This document shows positions 16,424 through 24,403 of a stretch of DNA of 34,678 nt, piece after piece. Position 1 is the stretch's first letter, and each line of letters begins with the position of its first letter. The translations under genes were made by a program, and so were the position numbers. Below the pieces are notes generated by a model that did no database searches, was not told where the DNA came from, and saw only the letters and a list, made by a program, of their open reading frames with translations. Origin of the DNA: Planococcus koreensis (lineage in GTDB: Bacteria > Bacillota > Bacilli > Bacillales_A > Planococcaceae); assembly GCF_004761975.1 (NCBI RefSeq), contig NZ_RQII01000069.1:1-34678 (forward strand). Reading direction: 5' to 3'.

Positions 16424-16855
16424 ATGGCTACTGCACGAGAAATGAGTCTGGTAAACAAAGATTTTCTGGTAGAAGAATTAGGGCTGAAGCAACAAGGCAA
16501 CTCATCGGTATTTGCAAATGAGGATTGCTTCGTTTTATCTCCATCAGTCCAACGGTACGAAAAAGGTTTTGATATCAGCGAATTCAGCTTGGCGAAATTC
16601 GACCCGGAGCGTCAACAAGGCTTTTTGATCGTACGGTATATGGATACCTTTTTGATGGCTAAACTCGAAAGCTTCAAAGAAAAAATGATGCCGCCTGAGC
16701 TTCAGATCAAGAAGAAAAACACAAAACCGCATTGGAAGTTCACGGTTGCTGAAAACCCGGCTTACCACTTGGTAAATACCCAAAACAAAGAACTTCGCTA
16801 TCGCCTTCAAGAACCTTCGAAGAAACAGATTCTTTCTTTCTTCAATAAAATATGA
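16424..16855 (+). CDS. Conserved-looking hypothetical protein, 143 aa
   Basis: I do not recognise the family. It has an excellent ribosome site (AAGGAGG) before ATG at 16424 and its own terminator, so it is a real gene. The protein is soluble, with no signal or membrane segment and a single Cys (35). It has a basic middle and end (KKKNTKPHWKF, EPSKKQILSFFNKI) and beta-rich stretches (QQGFLIVRYMDTFLMAKLESF), which would suit a small alpha/beta or nucleic-acid-associated protein. It is monocistronic between the SRAP promoter region and the MFS gene. Function is not assigned. Confidence 0.85.
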   Translation: MATAREMSLVNKDFLVEELGLKQQGNSSVFANEDCFVLSPSVQRYEKGFDISEFSLAKFDPERQQGFLIVRYMDTFLMAKLESFKEKMMPPELQIKKKNTKPHWKFTVAENPAYHLVNTQNKELRYRLQEPSKKQILSFFNKI

Positions 16856-16891
16856 AAAAATCCCGCAATCATTCGATTTGCGGGATTTTTT
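16855..16891 (+). terminator. Intrinsic terminator of the 143-aa gene
   Basis: Stem TCCCGCAA/TTGCGGGA with a 9-nt loop followed by six T. An A run upstream also makes it usable from the other strand. Confidence 0.9.
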
Positions 16892-16972
16892 CATGTCTTT
16901 CTCAAACACAATTCCATTGCAGTTGATTAATGGTAATATATTGGTATCGCCAAGCGAATGGATGTGAATTTT

Positions 16973-18172
16973 ATGGAGCTTCAAAAACACACTTCCAAAG
17001 ACAAAGATTTTTGGAAGATCATGCTCAGCCTGCTGCTCGCTTCTCTTTTCATCTTCGCTAATCTGTACGCCGTGCAGCCGCTGCTTCCGCTTTTCGTCTC
17101 AGAATTCCAGGTTTCGATTTCCACATCCAGCTTGGCATTGTCTTCGACAATTGTCGGACTGATTGCCGGCTTGATCGTTCTCGGTTTCTTTTCTGACCGC
17201 AACGGCAGGCGAACTTATATCATCTATTCCTTGCTTGGGTCGGCGCTCCCTTTTTTCCTGCTGCCGTTCATTGAATCTTTTACCTGGTTTATTGTTCTCC
17301 GCCTGATCCAAGGTTTTGCGCTGGCAGGAGTTCCCGCAGCGGCACTGGCTTATATCAGTGAAGAGATCGACCGGAAAGACATCGCGTATGCGACCGCCCT
17401 CTACATTTCCAGCAATGCACTTGGCGGTATGATCGGCCGGGTGCTCGCCGGCTATCTGTCAGACCACTTTTCCTGGCAGACCGCCTTCCTTGTTTTCGGG
17501 ATAACCGGCCTTTTGCTTTTCGCCGCTGTGTTGCTGCTGCTGCCGAAATCCCTTCATTTCCGACCAAGCGACCTAAGCTTCGCCAAAGACATTGCGGGCT
17601 TTCTTTTCCATTTGAAAAACCCTTCTTTGCTTGTCGTCTTCGGCCTAGGGGCAGTTTTGCAGATTTCGTTTACAGGCATCTGGACTTATTTGCCATTCCA
17701 CTTGGAAGCACCCCCATACTCCTTGACGCTGCAGGCCATTTCTTATTTCTTCTTCGCATACGGAATCGGTGTCGTTGGTTCACCTCTGGCCGGGCGCACC
17801 GCAGAACGATTCGGCCTCCGAACTGTGCGCAGGGCCGGTGTGGTGATTTTGTCTTTGGGGATTCTGATGACCCTAAGCTCCCAAGTCTGGCTCATCGCAG
17901 TCGGTTTATGCGTGACGTGCCTGGGCTTCTTTACTGCCCATTCCTTGACTGCAGCCTCCGTAGGACAGCAAGCTGCCCATCATAAAGGAAGCGCTTCGAG
18001 CTTATACCTTGTCGCTTATTATATCGGCGTCGCTGCCGGCAGCTCGCTGTTAAGTCCGCTTTGGACTGCTGGAGGCTGGAACGCTTTGGTGCTGTTCACT
18101 GCATCGTTGCCCATGCTATACCTACTTGCTGTATCGATGTACCGTAAAAATGCCGCCTCGGCTAAAAACTGA
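16973..18172 (+). CDS. MFS transporter (drug/sugar efflux type)
   Basis: Twelve-helix major facilitator of about 399 aa. The first helix is IMLSLLLASLFIFANLYAVQPLLPLF; the loop 2-3 signature is GFFSDRNGRRTYI; RLIQGFALAGVPAAALAYISEE in helix 4 and LGFFTAHSLTAASVGQ near helix 11 match the YnfM/YgaY-type exporters. The frame opens at 16958, but ATG at 16973 has a GGATGTGA sequence upstream and the first ATG has none. The substrate is unknown. It is a single-gene unit. Confidence 0.92.
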   Translation: MELQKHTSKDKDFWKIMLSLLLASLFIFANLYAVQPLLPLFVSEFQVSISTSSLALSSTIVGLIAGLIVLGFFSDRNGRRTYIIYSLLGSALPFFLLPFIESFTWFIVLRLIQGFALAGVPAAALAYISEEIDRKDIAYATALYISSNALGGMIGRVLAGYLSDHFSWQTAFLVFGITGLLLFAAVLLLLPKSLHFRPSDLSFAKDIAGFLFHLKNPSLLVVFGLGAVLQISFTGIWTYLPFHLEAPPYSLTLQAISYFFFAYGIGVVGSPLAGRTAERFGLRTVRRAGVVILSLGILMTLSSQVWLIAVGLCVTCLGFFTAHSLTAASVGQQAAHHKGSASSLYLVAYYIGVAAGSSLLSPLWTAGGWNALVLFTASLPMLYLLAVSMYRKNAASAKN

Positions 18173-18185
18173 GGCGGCATTTTTT
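18146..18185 (+). terminator. Bidirectional terminator between MFS and the 62-aa gene
   Basis: Stem TGCCGCCTC (18151-18159) / GAGGCGGCA (18171-18179) with T runs on both strands. The MFS stop codon (18170-18172) lies inside the hairpin, so the last MFS codons form its 5' arm. The converging minus-strand gene ends at its other edge. Confidence 0.9.
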
Positions 18186-18373
18186 CATTCTTTTTCGTTT
18201 TCTTTTATTGGCGTTTCTTCATCACCGACTCCAAGGTTGCTGTGTGCGCCCTTTTTTTCCATGTCTCTTCCGTCTTCACTGGATTCCTGCTGGATGCCTT
18301 CGAATTCTTCCCGTTCGCGGCGGTTTTTTGAGCCGCCGAGAGGGCGTTCATTCGAAAAGTCGTCTTTTCCCAT
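18185..18373 (-). CDS. Small hydrophilic protein, 62 aa, unknown
   Basis: Not recognised. ATG at 18373 has a textbook AGGAGG site, and the gene ends at the shared terminator, so it is probably real. The sequence is nearly all charged or polar (GSKNRREREEFEGIQQESSEDGRDMEKKG), with no Cys, Trp, Tyr or hydrophobic core, so it is predicted disordered. Such peptides in Bacillales are often spore- or stress-associated, but nothing here shows that. Confidence 0.7.
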   Translation of the reverse strand: MGKDDFSNERPLGGSKNRREREEFEGIQQESSEDGRDMEKKGAHSNLGVGDEETPIKENEKE

Positions 18374-18483
18374 GAATTTCGCCTCCTGTTTTTCGTCTAT
18401 AGGGCGATTATTCCCTATAACGCAACGATAAAACTCCTATTTCAGGTTCAATTTCATAGCTGGCAGAATTTCTGTCCAATGTT

Positions 18484-18966
18484 CTATTGGAAGTAGATTG
18501 AAAAAGCATCATAACCAAAATAGACGACCAATACTGAAAGCCCGGAAAATACCAGGTATTCAGCAGTTCCACCAGTTGTTGCAGTGATGGGGAAGCGGAT
18601 TGTCACTTTCAATGGAAAAAGTAATTTAATCCCATTTTTCGTCGCCATGTCCAATATAAGATGGCTGACCATTCCGACCAGAAAACCGGCGCTGATGGCT
18701 TCTCCCACCCCGATAGCATTAAACAGGATGCCCATCAGCACTAAGAAAAGCAGGCTGTGCGTAAATGTCCGATGTCCGAACAGAACATTGATGATTTTCG
18801 ATAAAACCGGGAACGAGCGGCCGATTTTGCTGCCTCCGTGGCAGATATCCGGCAACAGCGCCCCTATTGTTCCGGAGCATAAGAGTATAACCGGATCGTA
18901 ATGTGTGATTTGGGCAAATGCCAGGCTTGCGGCAATGCCCCCAATGATGTGTGTTTTTCCAGTCAT
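18484..18966 (-). CDS. yvsG: Membrane-bound metal-dependent hydrolase family (DUF457, YvsG/YdjM-like)
   Basis: Integral membrane protein of 160 aa with about four helices. The putative metal ligands are His6 (TGKTHIIGG), Asp40 in LLPDICHGGS, His65/His70 in FGHRTFTHSLLF and the HLILDMATKNG motif. The family is named for a predicted hydrolase; E. coli YdjM is LexA-regulated, but no LexA box is seen here. ATG at 18966 follows a GGGGAACAGG sequence. A monocistronic gene; the reaction is unknown. Confidence 0.88.
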   Translation of the reverse strand: MTGKTHIIGGIAASLAFAQITHYDPVILLCSGTIGALLPDICHGGSKIGRSFPVLSKIINVLFGHRTFTHSLLFLVLMGILFNAIGVGEAISAGFLVGMVSHLILDMATKNGIKLLFPLKVTIRFPITATTGGTAEYLVFSGLSVLVVYFGYDAFSIYFQ

Positions 18967-19058
18967 GTCGCCTGTTCCCCTTTTTTAGTATCTTCTTTTA
19001 TTATACTGAAAACCGGGTATGATGAGGTATAGAGAAAAAATTAAAGGAGTCGAGGGCG

Positions 19059-19685
19059 ATGGGAATCCATAAGTTTTTTACCTCATTAAATGATTTGGAG
19101 CGGATTATCCGTGCTCCGGGCAGATTTAAATTCGAAGAGCATAACGTAGCGGCGCATTCCTGGAAAGTCAGCCAATATGCGATGTTCTTTGCCACCATCG
19201 AAGAACGGGCAGGAAAAAATGTCGATTGGAAGTCGCTGTATGAAAAGACCATTAACCATGACTTTGCGGAAGTGTTTATCGGCGATATCAAAACGCCTGT
19301 CAAGCACTCTTCACCTGAACTTAAAGAAATGATTGCAAAAGTGGAAGAAGGCATGATGGAAAAATTCATCTACCGCGAAATCCCTGAAGAATTCCACGAC
19401 GTATTCTTCGACCGCATGAAAGAAGGGAAAGACGCTTCCACCGAAGGGCGGCTGCTTGAGATGGCAGACAAGCTCGATCAATTCTATGAGTCGTTCGCTG
19501 AATTGAAACGCGGCAATTCGGACAAGGAATTCGTTGCGATGTACCGCATTGCCTTGAAAAAACTGCTGGCTATCCCGCTGAAAGCGAGCGTTGATTACTT
19601 CCGGCATGTCATTCTTGAAGACGTCATCAGTGAAGACTCGATTGTTGATATAAAGGAAATCACCCGTGAGGTACTCGCTGATTAA
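19059..19685 (+). CDS. HD-domain 5'-deoxynucleotidase (YfbR-like)
   Basis: Metal-dependent phosphohydrolase of 208 aa, expected to dephosphorylate deoxynucleoside 5'-monophosphates. His33 (NVAAHSWKVSQYA), the His67-Asp68 pair (INHDFAEVFIGDIKTPVKH) and a distal Asp in LLEMADKLDQF near 137 make up the HD metal site and match the spacing of E. coli YfbR. ATG at 19059 follows AAAGGAGTCGAGG. Family membership is strong; the substrate is by analogy. Confidence 0.92.
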   Translation: MGIHKFFTSLNDLERIIRAPGRFKFEEHNVAAHSWKVSQYAMFFATIEERAGKNVDWKSLYEKTINHDFAEVFIGDIKTPVKHSSPELKEMIAKVEEGMMEKFIYREIPEEFHDVFFDRMKEGKDASTEGRLLEMADKLDQFYESFAELKRGNSDKEFVAMYRIALKKLLAIPLKASVDYFRHVILEDVISEDSIVDIKEITREVLAD

Positions 19686-19746
19686 TCTAAAACGATAGGT
19701 TTTGCCTTTTAACTATGGTAAATTTATAACAATACCAAAAAAATCC

Positions 19747-19779
19747 GGAGGTGAATCCCTTATTTAAGGGAATTTATTG
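19747..19779 (+). promoter_or_regulatory. Split ribosome site with hairpin before a TTG start
   Basis: GGAGGTGA (19747-19754) is 22 bases before the TTG start at 19777, too far for normal use. Between them TCCCTT (19756-19761) pairs with AAGGGA (19766-19771) around ATTT. When folded, the hairpin removes 16 bases and leaves about 6 bases between GGAGGTGA and TTG, a normal spacing. The 3' arm AAGGGA could itself act as a weak site when unfolded. A 15-codon GTG frame (19751-19798) also overlaps the start. Confidence 0.55.
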
Positions 19780-21078
19780 GACCCCATACTTTTATTGAAT
19801 TTAGTTTTGCTCATCTTATTAATCGCATTGACAGCCTTTTTCGTCGGGGCTGAATTCGCCGTCGTCAAAGTCCGCATGTCGCGCATCGACCAGCTGATCG
19901 AAGAAGGCAATAAAAAGGCGCTGACGGTCAAGAAAGTAGTCGGGAATCTGGATTATTACTTATCCGCCTGCCAGCTCGGAATTACGGTAACAGCACTTGG
20001 CCTTGGGTGGCTCGGAGAACCGACCGTGGAGCGGATTTTGCATCCTGTTTTCGATGCATTCGGTATCCCGTCATCGGTTTCGGCCATCGTTTCGTTTGTC
20101 CTGGCTTTCTCGCTTGTGACTTTTTTGCATGTTGTCATCGGCGAAATGGCGCCGAAATCATTGGCGCTCCAATTCGCCGAACGCATGTCATTGCTGCTGG
20201 CGCCGCCACTTTATTGGTTCGGTAAAATCATGGCGCCGTTCATCTATTTGCTTAACGGTTCGGCGCGCGTTTTCCTGCGCATTTTCGGTGTCCAGCCTGC
20301 TTCAGAAGAACAGGCCCATTCGGAAGACGAACTAAAGATCATCATGGCACAAAGTTTTCAAAGCGGCGAGATCAACCAAACCGAATTGTCCTTTATGCAA
20401 AATATATTCGCATTCGATGAGCGCAGCGCCAAAGACGTCATGGTGCCGCGTACCCAGATTGTCGCTTTCCCGCAAGACTTGAGCTGTGAAGAACTTTTAG
20501 CTGAACTTCGGGAACATCGCTACACGCGCTATCCTATTGCGAATAATGGCGATAAAGATGATTTGATCGGTTTTATCAATGCCAAAGAAATCTTGACCCA
20601 TTATGCGCTTGCAGGCGATGTGAAAATGCAGGATTTCATCCATAGCCTTCCTTATTTCCATGAAACGACGCCTCTCCAGACCGCATTGATGAAGATGCAG
20701 AAGGACCGCACGCATATCGCTTTGGTGATTGATGAATACGGCGGAACGTCAGGAATTATTACCATGGAAGACATTTTGGAAGAAATTGTCGGCGAAATCC
20801 GCGATGAATTCGATGATGAAGAAGAAGCTGAAATCATTAAAGAAAGCGAAGACCGCTACCTTTTAAATGGGCGTGTATTGCTGAAAGACCTTGAAGAGCG
20901 ATTCAATCTGGATTTTGAAGACAGTGACGATATCGATACGATTGCAGGCTGGATCCAGCATCAACTGGTGGAAGCAGAAATTGGTGATATCGTTTCAAAA
21001 ACTGGGCAGCGCTGGATTATCCTCGAAATGGAAAATCATCATATTGTAAAAGTCTCATTGGAAATTCTAAGGGATTAA
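19777..21078 (+). CDS. CNNM/CorC-type transporter-like protein with CBS domains (hemolysin family)
   Basis: Membrane protein of 433 aa. The N-terminal DUF21 domain (about 1-190) has four hydrophobic segments (LLLNLVLLILLIALTAFFVGAEFAVVKVR; LGITVTALGLGWLGEPTVE; FLHVVIGEMAPKSLAL). Two CBS domains follow (about 205-330; DVMVPRTQI, HIALVIDEYGGTSGIITMEDILEEIVGEI), then an acidic linker and the C-terminal CorC_HlyC domain (DRYLLNGRVLLKDLEERFNLDF). Bacterial relatives export Mg2+ or Co2+. The start is TTG at 19777, since no ATG or GTG in frame fits; the leader is odd. Monocistronic with its own terminator. Confidence 0.93.
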   Translation: MDPILLLNLVLLILLIALTAFFVGAEFAVVKVRMSRIDQLIEEGNKKALTVKKVVGNLDYYLSACQLGITVTALGLGWLGEPTVERILHPVFDAFGIPSSVSAIVSFVLAFSLVTFLHVVIGEMAPKSLALQFAERMSLLLAPPLYWFGKIMAPFIYLLNGSARVFLRIFGVQPASEEQAHSEDELKIIMAQSFQSGEINQTELSFMQNIFAFDERSAKDVMVPRTQIVAFPQDLSCEELLAELREHRYTRYPIANNGDKDDLIGFINAKEILTHYALAGDVKMQDFIHSLPYFHETTPLQTALMKMQKDRTHIALVIDEYGGTSGIITMEDILEEIVGEIRDEFDDEEEAEIIKESEDRYLLNGRVLLKDLEERFNLDFEDSDDIDTIAGWIQHQLVEAEIGDIVSKTGQRWIILEMENHHIVKVSLEILRD

Positions 21079-21079
21079 C

Positions 21080-21117
21080 AAAAAGCAGGACATCTCATTG
21101 CAGATGTCCTGCTTTTT
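21080..21117 (+). terminator. Intrinsic terminator of the CNNM gene
   Basis: Stem AAAAGCAGGACATC/GATGTCCTGCTTTT with an 8-nt loop ending in a T run; the symmetric A run would allow use from either strand. Confidence 0.92.
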
Positions 21118-21150
21118 CCCGTTTAAACGAACATTATTTCCCAATTGGCA

Positions 21151-21207
21151 TTGACCATAACGACACCCTTCTATATTATAAGAACAAATGTTCTTATAAT
21201 ATAGAAG
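21151..21207 (+). promoter_or_regulatory. Strong promoter with LexA (SOS) box inside a 40-bp palindrome
   Basis: -35 TTGACC (21151-21156), 17-bp spacer, -10 TATTAT (21174-21179). GAACAAATGTTC (21182-21193) fits the Gram-positive LexA/DinR box GAACNNNNGTTC and starts two bases after the -10. The box is the centre of a perfect 40-bp palindrome (21168-21207) with 19-bp arms CTTCTATATTATAAGAACA around AA. Its right end touches the ribosome site GAAGGAGGG. SOS induction of the next gene is likely. Confidence 0.8.
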
Positions 21208-21218
21208 GAGGGATTTGC

Positions 21219-21578
21219 ATGAAACTGAACAGGCAATTAAAAGTGAATGGACAAATCAAAGACCGGGGTACAATCAAGTGGACAGCGATGATGCTGCCCG
21301 AACATGTTCAGATGCTCCGCGATTGGCAGAAGCACGAGCGCAGCGATGCACGGCCTTATTTGGACGAATTCGATCTTGAAGCTCTTTACGAGGAAATCCA
21401 TTTGGCTTATAGACGCCAATGCCTAGTCGAAATCCAGGTTTGGCAAGAAGAGGCGCAAGCTTTCACCGGGGTTGTAACTGCGATAGATCTCAGGCTCAAA
21501 ATGCTGTCTTTAGACAGCAGCGGAAACGTATTAAAGTTTTCTTTTGACGACATTATTGGAGCAGCTATGCGTGAATAG
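21219..21578 (+). CDS. YolD-like family protein
   Basis: Small soluble protein of 119 aa. DRGTIKWTAMMLPEHVQMLRDW is the YolD signature (KW-AMMLPEH), and the C-terminal half, with LVEIQVWQEEAQAFTGVVTAIDLRLKMLSL, forms the expected beta-rich domain. YolD-like genes usually precede a Y-family polymerase (UvrX/YqjW type) in SOS operons; here no polymerase follows, so it stands alone. ATG at 21219 follows AAGGAGGG. The SOS box upstream agrees with the family's usual control. The molecular role is unknown, possibly as a polymerase accessory. Confidence 0.9.
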   Translation: MKLNRQLKVNGQIKDRGTIKWTAMMLPEHVQMLRDWQKHERSDARPYLDEFDLEALYEEIHLAYRRQCLVEIQVWQEEAQAFTGVVTAIDLRLKMLSLDSSGNVLKFSFDDIIGAAMRE

Positions 21579-21671
21579 CGGCATGATATGTGGGCGATTT
21601 TAAAATTTCAGGATTAACTCAGCCAGCAATGGGGCATATAAAGAATAGTCTAAAGTATGGAGGTCGGATAT

Positions 21672-22520
21672 ATGAGCAAATTCATGTCGTATGCTAAAGC
21701 TGTTGGCGGCGAAATCAAAAAAGACAAAGCCACAACCTTAGCTGCTGCACAAGCCTATTATTATTTATTAGCAATTGTTCCTTTATTAATTTTGCTGCTG
21801 TCAATCCTGCCTTATTTGCAGATTGACCCGGATGACGCTATGAAGTTCATCGCCGGCATCATGCCAGGTGAAGTGGCTAGGACATTCGAAGATACGATCG
21901 TCAGCGTTGTCACTACGCCATCGGGCGGTTTGTTGACATTCGGTATTTTGGGTACGTTATGGTCAGCCTCAAATGCCATGAACGCCTTTATCGAAGCGAC
22001 GAATGAAGCTTACGATGTCGAAGAAACCCGTTCGTTCATCAAAAAGAAAGCAACAGCAATCGTTTTGACATTGTTCATGCTTGTTGCCGTCATCATCGCT
22101 TTGGTGCTGCCGATCTTCGGCGGAGCCATCATCGATGCAATCAGTACAACCTTGAACTTGCCGGAACAGACGGAAATCATTTTCCAAGTTCTGCGCTGGG
22201 TCATCTCGATCGCGGTCATGAGCATCGTGCTGGCATTCCTTTACAAGTTTGCGCCGAATAAGCACTTCCCTTTCAAAGAGGTATTGATCGGTGCAGTCAT
22301 CGCTACCGTTTTATGGCAAGTCGTGTCACTTGGATTTTCGATCTACGTGGCAAACTTCGGAAGTTATTCCGCAACTTACGGAAGCCTTGGAGGGCTTATC
22401 GTCTTGATGCTTTGGTTCTTCTTGACCGGCTTGATCCTCGTGATCGGCGCGGAAATCAACGCTGTCATCCATAAACGCAAGAACACGAAAAACGCTCCTG
22501 CACAAGTATACGAGGAGTAG
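21672..22520 (+). CDS. YihY/BrkB family membrane protein
   Basis: Integral membrane protein of 282 aa with six predicted helices. The family features are the Ala/Tyr-rich first helix (TLAAAQAYYYLLAIVPLLILLLSILPYL), GGLLTFGILGTLWSASNAMNAFIEATNEAYDVEETRSFIKKKATAI, and the last segment LGGLIVLMLWFFLTGLILVIGAEINAVI. The frame opens at 21657, but ATG at 21672 follows ATGGAGGTCGG. The family was once called ribonuclease BN; that role was withdrawn and the function is still unclear. B. subtilis YfkH is a relative. Confidence 0.92.
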   Translation: MSKFMSYAKAVGGEIKKDKATTLAAAQAYYYLLAIVPLLILLLSILPYLQIDPDDAMKFIAGIMPGEVARTFEDTIVSVVTTPSGGLLTFGILGTLWSASNAMNAFIEATNEAYDVEETRSFIKKKATAIVLTLFMLVAVIIALVLPIFGGAIIDAISTTLNLPEQTEIIFQVLRWVISIAVMSIVLAFLYKFAPNKHFPFKEVLIGAVIATVLWQVVSLGFSIYVANFGSYSATYGSLGGLIVLMLWFFLTGLILVIGAEINAVIHKRKNTKNAPAQVYEE

Positions 22521-22561
22521 AAAAAAAAGCGTGCCGCTGAATTCAGCGGCACGCTTTTTTT
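22521..22561 (+). terminator. Bidirectional terminator between the YihY and dipeptidase genes
   Basis: Perfect palindrome AAAAGCGTGCCGCTGAATTC and its complement (22525-22560) flanked by A and T runs, so it can end transcription of both converging genes. Confidence 0.95.
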
Positions 22562-22588
22562 CGTTTGCAGGGCTTTGCTTATTGTTCT

Positions 22589-23557
22589 TCAGCTTTTTTG
22601 AACATTCATGCCTGGCCGATGTTCCAGGAAATTCCGGTACGCGAAACCCGCTACCTCATCTTCCGAATAATGCTTTTGCAATTCATTTACAAGATTTTGG
22701 AACTTCGAAGCATTTTCCAGATCGATGATGTGGGAAGCGATGCCGTCAAAATCAGAACCGATCCCAATCTGCTTTACGCCTCCGAGGCTGCAAAAATGGT
22801 CAATGTGCCGGATTAAATCCGGAATCATAATATCTTTTGGATTGGGTTTGATAAAGTCCAGGCAAAACACGACATCAATCATGCCGTTCTTCGCGAACAT
22901 TGCCTTAGCTTGCTCATCATCCAGGTTTCTTGGGTGATCGCAAAGAGCCCGGGCATTGGAATGGCTCGCAATCGGATAATCAGCGAGTTCCATAACGTCC
23001 CAGAACCCTTTCACCGATAAATGCGAAACATCTGTGAAGACCCGGTTTTCATTGTTCAAGCGCACAACGTCCTTGCCTAGCAGGGTCAGCCCACCACCCC
23101 GTGGCTCTCCGGCGCCGTCTGCACATAAATTCGCATTGTTCCATGTCAGGCCGATTGACAGCACGCCCAGGCGATACAATTGGCGCAGCTTCATCAAATC
23201 ATTGCCGAAAGCATCCGCTCCTTCAAGCGTCAAAACAGCGCCGATTTCTCCATCCGCCAGCGCATCAATATCTTCCCAGCGTTTGATGTGCTTCATGGCC
23301 GGGTTTTTCCCAAGAATTTCAGTGTAAAACAAATCGACTTGTTCAAGCGCGTGCTGCCATTTTTCATTGTCCGGCAAATCCGGATACAGGAATACCGCAA
23401 AAAATTGGACTTTGACCCCGCCTGACCAAAGCCGCTCGTAATTTGTTTCGATGCTTTCCGCATCCGTGAAATTCAAGGGTTGCTGTTTGTAGAAAGCCCC
23501 TCTTTTAGCAAGCTGTAATTTCAATAAAGCATCGCAATGCGTATCGATAATCTGCAC
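22589..23557 (-). CDS. Membrane dipeptidase family (M19) zinc peptidase
   Basis: Hydrolyses dipeptides, and in some relatives D-containing or Cys-Gly dipeptides; predicted cytoplasmic since no signal is present. The protein is 322 aa with the M19 metal set: His7 and Asp9 (DTHCD), the bridging Glu in LTLEGADAF, His in VFTDVSHLS, His in IASHSNARAL, and the Asp of GSDFDG. The start is GTG at 23557, directly after the TAA of the preceding gene, with GAGGGGGATGAG upstream, so translation is coupled. Together the two would break gamma-linked and ordinary small peptides. Confidence 0.93.
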   Translation of the reverse strand: MQIIDTHCDALLKLQLAKRGAFYKQQPLNFTDAESIETNYERLWSGGVKVQFFAVFLYPDLPDNEKWQHALEQVDLFYTEILGKNPAMKHIKRWEDIDALADGEIGAVLTLEGADAFGNDLMKLRQLYRLGVLSIGLTWNNANLCADGAGEPRGGGLTLLGKDVVRLNNENRVFTDVSHLSVKGFWDVMELADYPIASHSNARALCDHPRNLDDEQAKAMFAKNGMIDVVFCLDFIKPNPKDIMIPDLIRHIDHFCSLGGVKQIGIGSDFDGIASHIIDLENASKFQNLVNELQKHYSEDEVAGFAYRNFLEHRPGMNVQKS

Positions 23558-24280
23558 TTACTCATCCCCCTCTTCCAGGCACGCTTCGATAAAGCCTTTG
23601 AAAATGCCCATAGAAGGGGCGTCACCGGCAATTGCCATGTTCTCCGGATGCCATTGCACGCCCAACACAAAATGATGTTCCTTGCTTTCAATCGCTTCAA
23701 TCACACCGTCACTGGCTGTACCGCTGACCAAGAAAGACTCCGGCACCATCCGGTTGGCTTGATGATGGCGGCTATTGACTTTCAATTGCGTGGTTCCCGT
23801 CAAGCGCTGCAGCAGCGATCCTTCCGGAACGTTAACGAAATGCGAACCATGGAATTTCGGCGCCTTTTGCTGATGCTGAAGCAAATCGCCTTCCTTTTGG
23901 GTCGTGATGTCCTGATACATATCCCCGCCCACCGCAATGTTCAAGATCTGCGCTCCGCGGCAGACAGCCAGAATCGGCTTGCCCAGCTCCAACACTTTTT
24001 TGATCAATGCCAATTCAAACGCGTCGCGCGACGGGATGATCACACCAAGGTTTGGATGCGGCTCCTCGCCGAATAGCGTAGGATCGATGTCGTAGCCGCC
24101 AGCAGCGAATAATCCATCAATTCGGTTCGCAATCTGGTCAATGTCCTTTTCCTGCAATAAATGCGGAAGCATAATCGGCAAGCCGCCTGCCTGTAAAATA
24201 GCGTCCGTGTCCGCCTGTTCGATTGCATATTGTTCCTTGCCTAATTCTTTTGATGCCGTGATGCCGATGATTGGTTTCAT
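23558..24280 (-). CDS. Gamma-glutamyl-gamma-aminobutyrate hydrolase family peptidase (C26)
   Basis: Class I glutamine-amidotransferase-like hydrolase of 240 aa, cleaving gamma-glutamyl amides. The nucleophile Cys is in LAVCRGAQILNIAVGG, and the His-Glu pair is in GVQWHPENM; FAAGGYDIDP and LKVNSRHHQANR are PuuD-family segments. Of three in-frame starts (24328, 24286, 24280) the ATG at 24280 has AGGGGGAA at about 9 nt. It is the first gene of a two-gene unit with the M19 dipeptidase. A putrescine pathway is not visible nearby, so general gamma-glutamyl peptide breakdown is as likely. Confidence 0.92.
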   Translation of the reverse strand: MKPIIGITASKELGKEQYAIEQADTDAILQAGGLPIMLPHLLQEKDIDQIANRIDGLFAAGGYDIDPTLFGEEPHPNLGVIIPSRDAFELALIKKVLELGKPILAVCRGAQILNIAVGGDMYQDITTQKEGDLLQHQQKAPKFHGSHFVNVPEGSLLQRLTGTTQLKVNSRHHQANRMVPESFLVSGTASDGVIEAIESKEHHFVLGVQWHPENMAIAGDAPSMGIFKGFIEACLEEGDE

Positions 24281-24403
24281 TTCCATTTCCCCCTGTGACC
24301 GAATATTTTGTCTGAATATATTAAACATACAGAATTAACCACTAAAATACCAGGTGAACTGGTAAGATATTTCTGCGATAGCTCAGGTGTAAGCCGATAT
24401 TCC

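Noticed and set aside
21127-21140. Second LexA box CGAACATTATTTCC
   Set aside because: At least three mismatches to the box and not symmetric.
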